64,000 nucleotides of DNA from an uncultured Alphaproteobacteria bacterium (GTDB lineage Bacteria; Pseudomonadota; Alphaproteobacteria; Caulobacterales; Hyphomonadaceae). The translations under genes and the position numbers were made by a program. Position 1 is the stretch's first letter; every line of letters starts with the position of its first letter. Under the pieces are notes generated by a model. The model was not told the DNA's origin and did no database searches. It worked only from the letters and a program-made list of their open reading frames with translations. Shown here in pieces: positions 57,850 to 64,000 of this stretch. Location of the stretch: NCBI GenBank assembly GCA_903842595.1, contig CAIMMO010000254.1, positions 24,040 to 88,039 of the forward strand, read 5' to 3'.

Positions 57850-58710
57850 ATGTATCGCGTTCATTGCCTTCTGCCGCGCAGCGATGCGGAGCGTCTGTCG
57901 GACGTGCTGTCGGGGATGGACCCCTCACCCGCATCGGCGGTGTCGGTGGAAGAGGCTTCCAAGATTTCATGGAGCCTCGACGCCTTCTGCATCGCGGAGG
58001 ACCAGGCGAACGAGGCGGCTGCGATCATCGAGCGCGAGGCGCCCGGGGCGCGCGCGTCGGTCGAGAAGCTGGACGACAAGGACTGGGTGGCGGTGTCACT
58101 GGCGGGATTGCCCGCTGTGCATGCGGGGCCGTTCGTGGTGGCGGGCTGGCATGAGCTTGCGCATCTCGAGGGTGGGAAGATTCCGGTCTGGATCGAGGCG
58201 GGGCCGGCGTTCGGCACGGGGCATCACGGGACGACCAAGGGCTGCCTGCAGTCACTGTCGGCCGAGATCCAGCGGAAGCGTCCGCAGCGCGTGCTGGATA
58301 TCGGCACGGGGTCTGGCGTACTGGCGCTGGCGGCGGTGAAGACGGGGACGCAGTTCGCGCTGGGCACGGACATCGACAAGGAGTCGATCCGCATTGCACA
58401 CGAGAACCGGAAGAACAATCGCGTTGGACGGCAGCTGAAGCTGATGCATGTGCGCGGATCGGGACATGCTGCGATCAGGACGCGCGCGCCGTATGATCTT
58501 GTGCTGGCGAACATCCTGGCGCGGCCGCTGGTGGGGCTTGCGCCGGAGATTGCGAGGCTGGTGAAGCCGGGCGGGCGGGTGATCCTGTCGGGCCTGCTGA
58601 CGCATCAAGAGCCGCAGGTGCGGGCCGCCTATGCAGGGCGCGGACTCACGCTGGTGAACAGGCGGCGGCTTAATGGCTGGTCGACACTGACTTACAAACG
58701 GGCGGGCTGA
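57850..58710 (+). CDS. prmA: Ribosomal protein L11 methyltransferase family
   Basis: AFGTGHHGTTKGCL; VLDIGTGSGVLALAAVKTG; DLVLANILARPLVGLAPEIARLVKPGGRVILSGLLTHQ. Confidence 0.95.
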   Translation: MYRVHCLLPRSDAERLSDVLSGMDPSPASAVSVEEASKISWSLDAFCIAEDQANEAAAIIEREAPGARASVEKLDDKDWVAVSLAGLPAVHAGPFVVAGWHELAHLEGGKIPVWIEAGPAFGTGHHGTTKGCLQSLSAEIQRKRPQRVLDIGTGSGVLALAAVKTGTQFALGTDIDKESIRIAHENRKNNRVGRQLKLMHVRGSGHAAIRTRAPYDLVLANILARPLVGLAPEIARLVKPGGRVILSGLLTHQEPQVRAAYAGRGLTLVNRRRLNGWSTLTYKRAG

Positions 58711-58719
58711 GGCGGAGAC

Positions 58720-59223
58720 TTACTCCGCCTCGTCCTCCGGCTCGCCCTTGCTCCATGCCAGCAACGCACCCGGGAGGGTGAGTGACGCGATTAGCAGGCC
58801 CCAGAAGATCGCGTTCCAGTGCTCGCCCGTTTCAGGCAGCCACACCAGCAGCTTCTGGTTCACGATCAGGTCGCGCCCGATCATCAGGTAGATGATGCCG
58901 AGCAGCACGAGGCCCGAGAAGATCGAGTGGGCGCCGAAGGCGGCGCGGTTGCGCTCGGCCAGCTCGCGTTCATCGAGGACGGACTCCGGCTCCTGGCTCT
59001 GCCGTTGCAGGCTGGAGCCGGCGAGGACCGCGAAGAGCGCCAGCGCGGAGGCGATCATCAGCAAGCCCACGACGTCGCCGGCGATGCCGAGGGTCTCTGC
59101 CGTCGAGACGAGCTGCAGGACGCAGCCCAGCGGATAGAGGACGTACACCCCCGCAAACATAGCGCGCAGCATGGAGCGCGGGAAGGACTTGCCGAGCGGG
59201 TATCGCTTCGAACGGACGAACAT
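58720..59223 (-). CDS. Multi-TM hypothetical protein paired with XRE regulator
   Basis: Four hydrophobic segments; LDERELAERNRAAFGAHSIFSGLVLLGIIYLM; one base downstream of the XRE stop. Confidence 0.75.
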   Translation of the reverse strand: MFVRSKRYPLGKSFPRSMLRAMFAGVYVLYPLGCVLQLVSTAETLGIAGDVVGLLMIASALALFAVLAGSSLQRQSQEPESVLDERELAERNRAAFGAHSIFSGLVLLGIIYLMIGRDLIVNQKLLVWLPETGEHWNAIFWGLLIASLTLPGALLAWSKGEPEDEAE

Positions 59224-59469
59224 CTACGAACTCCTTTGTTCCTTGAGGGTGCGCCCGAGGGGGGCGAATGGCTTGAGCGAGAAGAGCGCTTCCACCGGCA
59301 CCTTGAAGACGGCGGCGAGCTTGAGGGCCAGTTCGACCGAGGGCGCGTAATCGCCACGCTCAAGATAGCCGATGGTCTGCGGGTTGACGCCGACGAGATC
59401 GGCGAGGTCCTTGCGGCTCATCGACAGCTCGGCGCGGAAGACGGCGATCCTGTTGTGGACGACTGACAT
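59224..59469 (-). CDS. XRE family transcriptional regulator
   Basis: NRIAVFRAELSMSRKDLADLVGVNPQTIGYLERGDYAPSVELALKLAAVFKVPVEALFSL. Confidence 0.93.
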   Translation of the reverse strand: MSVVHNRIAVFRAELSMSRKDLADLVGVNPQTIGYLERGDYAPSVELALKLAAVFKVPVEALFSLKPFAPLGRTLKEQRSS

Positions 59470-59493
59470 AGTAGACCTTTTACACAACGTAGT

Positions 59494-59509
59494 ATTGTCT
59501 ATACACAAT
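59494..59509. promoter_or_regulatory. Putative operator upstream of the XRE gene
   Basis: attgtctatacacaat (ATTGT-N-TATA-N-ACAAT); tacacaa directly repeated at 59481 and 59502, 21 bp apart. Confidence 0.5.
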
Positions 59510-59546
59510 ATCCAAAGGCGTGACAAGGGGCGCTCAGCGCAGTTTT

Positions 59547-59915
59547 TCAGCGCATGAACGCTAACCAAAGAAACACGGGCCAGGTCAGGACGATGCCGGC
59601 GAAGCAGGCTGCGATTCCCGTTGGCAGGCGTCCTTTTTCGGTAGCCGTTGGCACAACGAAGGCGAGCAGCCAGGCGAGCTTGTAGACCACCTGCATCGCC
59701 AGCAGCGGGGCGAAGAGGCGCGGAAGGAACAGCCCGGCGACGGACGCTGCAAGGATCGAGAGCCAGAGGCTGCCGACCAGCAGTTCTAGCCCCCGGCTGG
59801 CGGAGACGGCGCCCTGGAAGACTGCGCCCTGCCCGCGGCCTGTGAACATGGCGAGGCAGGCGGGCACGAGTATCGCGATGTTGAGCGCGTAGGGAATTTG
59901 CAGCCAGATATCCAT
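59547..59915 (-). CDS. Small multi-TM hypothetical protein
   Basis: MDIWLQIPYALNIAILVPACLAMFTG...LPTGIAACFAGIVLTWPVFLWLAFMR. Confidence 0.7.
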   Translation of the reverse strand: MDIWLQIPYALNIAILVPACLAMFTGRGQGAVFQGAVSASRGLELLVGSLWLSILAASVAGLFLPRLFAPLLAMQVVYKLAWLLAFVVPTATEKGRLPTGIAACFAGIVLTWPVFLWLAFMR

Positions 59916-60037
59916 GTGTCCCGCCCGTTTCGGGAGTCTACGGCGTGGCGCAGCAGGTGGATCGCATGCGCCGCCGGCCGGGAATGACAGGCGGGGCTGA
60001 GAGGTCTAGAAAGAAGCACTCCATTTCGAGGCGAAGC

Positions 60038-61849
60038 ATGAGACAGACCTACGAAGTCATTGGCGGACCCGATGTTGGCGCCGCGTCGTTGCCGCTGTTG
60101 CGGGCGGCGTTGAAGCGCGCGGGGCTGGATGGGGTCTACATTCCGCACGACGACGAGTACCAGAACGAATACCTGCCGGCTTGCTACGAGCGACTGGCGT
60201 GGGCGACGGGATTTACCGGGTCGGCGGGTTCGGCGTTTGTGTTTCTGGAGTCGGCGATCGTGTTCGTGGATGGGCGCTACACGCTGCAGGTGAAGCAGCA
60301 GCTGGCGCCGGGGCTGTTCAGCGTGGGCGACCTGGTTGATCCGGGCGCGTTCGGATGGCTGGCGAAGCAGGCGATGGCGGGGAAGCGGATCGGCTATGAT
60401 CCGAAGCTGATGTCGCCTGATGCGCTGGACCGGCTGGTCGAGGCGGCGGCGAAGTCTGGTGGGCAGCTTGTGGCCACGGAGACGAACCCGATCGATACGG
60501 CATGGCAGGGGCGGCCGACAGAGCCGCTGCACGCGGTTGTGCCGCATGATGCGAAGTATGCCGGGGAGACCTCGTCGGCGAAGCGCGTGCGGCTGGGCAG
60601 GATGCTGGCCGAGCAGAGGGTGGATGCGGCGGTGATTACCTCGCCTGCTTCGCTGGCGTGGCTGTTCAATATTCGCGGCGGAGACGTGTCGCGTACGCCG
60701 CTGCCGCTTGGGCGGGCGTTCCTGTTTGCCGATGGTCAGGCTGAGCTGTTCATCAATCCGAAGAAGGTGGGACCGGAACTGGTCGCGCATCTTGGCAATG
60801 AGGTGACGCTGCATCCGGAAGACGCGGTGGAGACGCAGCTGGCGACGCTGGAGGGGAAGCGCGTGAGCGTGGACCCGTCGATGGCGTCGGCGTGGTTCTT
60901 CAACACGCTGGGCAAGGTTGGCGCGAACGTGGTGCGGGCGGCCGATCCGGTGATGCTGCCGCGCGCGAAGAAGAATGCGGTGGAGGTGGAAGGATCGCGG
61001 CAGGCGCATCGGCGCGATGGGGCGGCGCTGTCTCGCTTCCTGCGGTGGTTCGAGGAGCATGGACAGACGGGCGAGGTCACCGAGATCGACTGCGCCATGA
61101 AGGTGGAGGAGTTTCGCGAGAAGACGGGGGAGCTGAAGGACCTGTCGTTCAACTCGATCTCGAGCGCGGGGCCGAATGCGGCGATCAACCATTATCGGCC
61201 GGACACAAATACAAACCGCAAGCTGGAGCGTGGGTCGCTGTTCCTGCTCGATAGCGGCGGGCAGTATCTGGACGGCACGACCGACGTCACGCGCACGATG
61301 GCGATTGGCGAGCCGTCGGACGAGATGAAGGACCGCAACACGCGGGTGCTGAAGGGGCATATCGCGCTGTCGCGCGTGCGCTTTCCGAAAGGCACGTCGG
61401 GATCGGCGCTGGATGTGATGGCGCGGATGGCGCTGTGGGAGGCGGGGCTAGATTATGACCATGGCACGGGCCATGGGGTCGGCTCGTATCTCGGCGTGCA
61501 TGAGGGGCCGCATCGCGTGGCGAAGGCGCCGAATGCCGTGCCGCTGGAGCCTGGCATGATCTTGTCGAATGAGCCGGGCTATTACAAAGCCAATGCGTGG
61601 GGCATCCGGATCGAGAACCTGCAGGTGGTGACGCCTGCCTCGGCAATTCCCGGCGGTGATCGCGAGATGCTGGGCTTCGAGACGCTGACGCTGGCGCCGC
61701 TGGACAGGCGGCTGCTCGCGCCGGGGTTGCTGACGGAGCAGGAGACGGCGTGGCTGGATGCGTACCATGCGCGCGTGCTGGCCGAAGTCGGGCCGCTGCT
61801 CTCGGGCGATGATCGCGCGTGGCTGACGGAGGCGTGCCGGCCGCTGTGA
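60038..61849 (+). CDS. Aminopeptidase P family (Xaa-Pro aminopeptidase, M24)
   Basis: GTDVTRTM-like LDGTTDVTRTMAIG; DHGTGHGVGSYLGVHEGPHRV; ILSNEPGYYKANAWGIRIENL; C-terminal ...TEQETAWLDAYHARV. Confidence 0.96.
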   Translation: MRQTYEVIGGPDVGAASLPLLRAALKRAGLDGVYIPHDDEYQNEYLPACYERLAWATGFTGSAGSAFVFLESAIVFVDGRYTLQVKQQLAPGLFSVGDLVDPGAFGWLAKQAMAGKRIGYDPKLMSPDALDRLVEAAAKSGGQLVATETNPIDTAWQGRPTEPLHAVVPHDAKYAGETSSAKRVRLGRMLAEQRVDAAVITSPASLAWLFNIRGGDVSRTPLPLGRAFLFADGQAELFINPKKVGPELVAHLGNEVTLHPEDAVETQLATLEGKRVSVDPSMASAWFFNTLGKVGANVVRAADPVMLPRAKKNAVEVEGSRQAHRRDGAALSRFLRWFEEHGQTGEVTEIDCAMKVEEFREKTGELKDLSFNSISSAGPNAAINHYRPDTNTNRKLERGSLFLLDSGGQYLDGTTDVTRTMAIGEPSDEMKDRNTRVLKGHIALSRVRFPKGTSGSALDVMARMALWEAGLDYDHGTGHGVGSYLGVHEGPHRVAKAPNAVPLEPGMILSNEPGYYKANAWGIRIENLQVVTPASAIPGGDREMLGFETLTLAPLDRRLLAPGLLTEQETAWLDAYHARVLAEVGPLLSGDDRAWLTEACRPL

Positions 61850-61889
61850 CAGTGAAACTGTCGTGGCTGTGGGTTTGAAAGGGCGAAAC

Positions 61890-62354
61890 ATGAAGCTGGC
61901 TTATGCAATCATCGCCGGCGCGATTGCCGCCACAGGGTGCACGACCATGGGTAGCGCCGCGGGCGATAGCGCGTTTGCGTCGTGCGCCGCCTACAAGCCC
62001 GCCTATGATGTGACGGACGAGTTCATGCGCAGCTTCAACACGAAGGATGCGGAAGCCTGGGGCAAGACGTTCCATTTCCCCTCCGTGCGCATCGCCAGCG
62101 GGAATGTTCGGATCATCAACGGGCCGCAGGATCTTGAAAGCGGCTTCGCGACGCTAGGCGCGCAGGGTTGGGATCGCTCGGCCTGGGCGAAGCGCGAGGT
62201 CGTCCAGTGCGGACCGGAGAAGGCGCACATGCTGACGACGTTTGTGCGATATCGCGCGGATGGGTCTGTGCTGTCGCAGTTCAACTCTCTCTACATTGTC
62301 GAGTTCAAGAACGGGCGATGGGCGCTGACGGCGCGGTCGAGTTTTGCGCCCTGA
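61890..62354 (+). CDS. Hypothetical lipoprotein, NTF2-like
   Basis: Lipobox AATGCTTM; DVTDEFMRSFNTKDAEAWGKTFHFPSVRI...YIVEFKNGRWALTARSSF. Confidence 0.75.
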   Translation: MKLAYAIIAGAIAATGCTTMGSAAGDSAFASCAAYKPAYDVTDEFMRSFNTKDAEAWGKTFHFPSVRIASGNVRIINGPQDLESGFATLGAQGWDRSAWAKREVVQCGPEKAHMLTTFVRYRADGSVLSQFNSLYIVEFKNGRWALTARSSFAP

Positions 62355-63154
62355 TGGCGTCGATCCACGCCTCTCCTGGCGCGACGAAATTCGGCGAAGA
62401 CGCAGCGCTGTATGATTTTGCGCGCCCAGCCTATCCCGCCGAACTGTTTGCATGGCTGCAGGCGCGATGCGGCCTGAACGCGCAGAGCGGCTGTTTCGAG
62501 ATCGGCGCGGGGACGGGCCATGCCACCCTGCCCGTTCTCGCTACGCCGGTGCGTTCGTTGGTTGCGATCGAACCGGATGTGAGGCTGGCGGAGCGGTTGC
62601 GCGAGAAGGCGGGCGGCGATGCGCGGCTGATGATCGAGATCGCGCGGTTCGAGGATGCGCGGCTGGAGGATGGCGCGTTCGACTTTGGCTTCGCGGCGAT
62701 GTCGCTGCACTGGCTGGCGCGGATGAAGGCGCTGGCGCGGGTTCGCGCGGCGCTGAAGCCTGGCGGGCATTTTGCGATGTGGTGGAATGTCTATCACAAC
62801 TCGGCGGCGCCTGATGCGTTCGGGCGCGCGACGGAGCACCTGTTCGCGGGCGTGGAGCAGGACCCGAATGCGACGGCTGGCAGGCCTGCGTTTGCGCTTG
62901 ATGTGGCGGCGCGGTTGGGCGAGCTGCGGTCGGCCGGCCTCAAGGACATTGAGCATCGCCTCTTCGAGCAGGACGTGACGTTCACGCCCGATAGGCTCTC
63001 GGCACTCTACGGCACGTTTTCCCGCGTTCGCATGGCGCCGGAGGAGACACGCGCGCGGCTGCTCGGCGAGGCGGAGTGCGTGGTGCGCGAGACGTTCGGC
63101 GGCGCGGTGACGCGGGTGGTGACGTGCAGCGCGTTTGTGGGGCGGCGGCCCTAG
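62354..63154 (+). CDS. Class I SAM-dependent methyltransferase
   Basis: YDFARPAYPAELFAWL; CFEIGAGTGHATLPVL; FDFGFAAMSLHWL; start overlaps the upstream stop (TGATG). Confidence 0.92.
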   Translation: MASIHASPGATKFGEDAALYDFARPAYPAELFAWLQARCGLNAQSGCFEIGAGTGHATLPVLATPVRSLVAIEPDVRLAERLREKAGGDARLMIEIARFEDARLEDGAFDFGFAAMSLHWLARMKALARVRAALKPGGHFAMWWNVYHNSAAPDAFGRATEHLFAGVEQDPNATAGRPAFALDVAARLGELRSAGLKDIEHRLFEQDVTFTPDRLSALYGTFSRVRMAPEETRARLLGEAECVVRETFGGAVTRVVTCSAFVGRRP

Positions 63155-64000
63155 CTACTTTTTCTCGGCGGCGGCCTGCAGGGCGCCAAGCATCGGGTAG
63201 AGCGTGCTCACATCGCGATTGTCCGGCCCCTGGAATACGCCAACGACGAGGGCTGATGCGCCAACGGCACGACACATTGTCAGCTCTGTCTCGCCTTCGA
63301 CCTCGACGGCCGGCCCGCCAAGCCAGCCGTCTGGAAGCGCCAGCGGCCGATGTTCGTCACGGGCTTCTGGCCCGAGTGAGCTCAGTATGTTTGCGCAGCT
63401 GAAGTTGGGGACAAAGATTGTCTCAAGAGTCACCTCCGGGAAGGTGGGAAGGAGGCGATCGAAGAAGTCGGCGGCGTCACTGCTGTCGGGCAGCCAGAGA
63501 TAGCCGTCGGGAGGAAGGTCCACCTCGAGGCCCGAGAGGGCGAGCGTCACGCGGCGCGCGGCAGGCTCGCTGCCCCGGTTGCGAACTTCGGTGCGGCGCG
63601 TGGGGAAGATGGGCTTTGCGCGAACCGCCGTGAACGACTTCGAGGCGGCGGCCAGCGGACCGGACTTGCCCACGCTTTCCATCACGGCCGCCTGCGGCAG
63701 GGTTTCGGGCTGGTTGGCGAGGAAGTGGTAGAGCAGAAGGGTTGGCCCCTCTTCCGTGCCGCGACACAGGACAACTGCGGGCCGGCGTCCGAGCGCGTTT
63801 TCGAACGTGAACACACCGCCCCGGGCGCTCCATGTCTCTCCCCACAGCTTCGCGTCCTGCGTCCAGGCGCCGTCGAGCTTGGCGGTGGCGAGCGTTTCGT
63901 TGCACCCGCCGGCTGTGAAATAGCCCGAGAGCACCCAGTTGCCGGTGGCGACATTGCCCGTGGCGGTTTCGATCTCGTCGACGATGTCACGCGTGTCGAA
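63155..64000 (-). CDS. Hypothetical protein, truncated by the window end
   Basis: Reading frame stays open to base 64000 on the minus strand (FDTRDIVDEIETATGNVATGNWVLSGYFTAGGCNE...). Confidence 0.65.
   Translation of the reverse strand, partial: FDTRDIVDEIETATGNVATGNWVLSGYFTAGGCNETLATAKLDGAWTQDAKLWGETWSARGGVFTFENALGRRPAVVLCRGTEEGPTLLLYHFLANQPETLPQAAVMESVGKSGPLAAASKSFTAVRAKPIFPTRRTEVRNRGSEPAARRVTLALSGLEVDLPPDGYLWLPDSSDAADFFDRLLPTFPEVTLETIFVPNFSCANILSSLGPEARDEHRPLALPDGWLGGPAVEVEGETELTMCRAVGASALVVGVFQGPDNRDVSTLYPMLGALQAAAEKK

Noticed and set aside
59786-61360. 524-aa minus-strand ORF rich in R/H/Q/P
   Set aside because: Antisense of the aminopeptidase P gene.

Overview
This is a 64 kb, GC-rich, gene-dense chromosomal window. 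The gene content (TonB/ExbB/ExbD/ExbD/TPR block, Usg-like protein, BigR-type sulfide module, secreted-enzyme families) suggests an alphaproteobacterium, possibly Hyphomonadaceae or Caulobacterales; that placement is inference. I saw no rRNA, tRNA, CRISPR array, IS element or prophage. Recognisable loci include an IorAB-like molybdenum hydroxylase, a composite thioredoxin-like/c-heme/copper-oxygenase-like/EF-hand protein, and a PVA-dehydrogenase-like quinohemoprotein. Also present are purA, a pteridine cluster (FolM-like SDR, FolB, PTPS/QueD homologue), ABC-F, tonB-exbB-exbD-exbD-TPR, a dicarboxylate/amino-acid symporter with an EF-hand insert, and an aminotransferase IV/GNAT/sulfotransferase-like cluster. 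Further loci are a PepSY/DUF2271/ApbE cluster behind a Fur-box-like palindrome, a TonB-dependent receptor, ClC, an M28 peptidase, tex, usg, a BigR/persulfide operon, and a UvrD-type helicase with a tandem repeat. The accessory patch at 51.9-57.7 kb holds a decayed DUF4145 gene, a HigBA-like TA pair with a palindromic operator, and several small charged, probably disordered proteins. The strongest candidates for something undescribed are the EF-hand symporter, the PTPS homologue lacking its catalytic Cys, the Fur-linked flavinylation cluster, and the small disordered-protein cluster. Homology calls come from reading the protein sequences; no database search was run.
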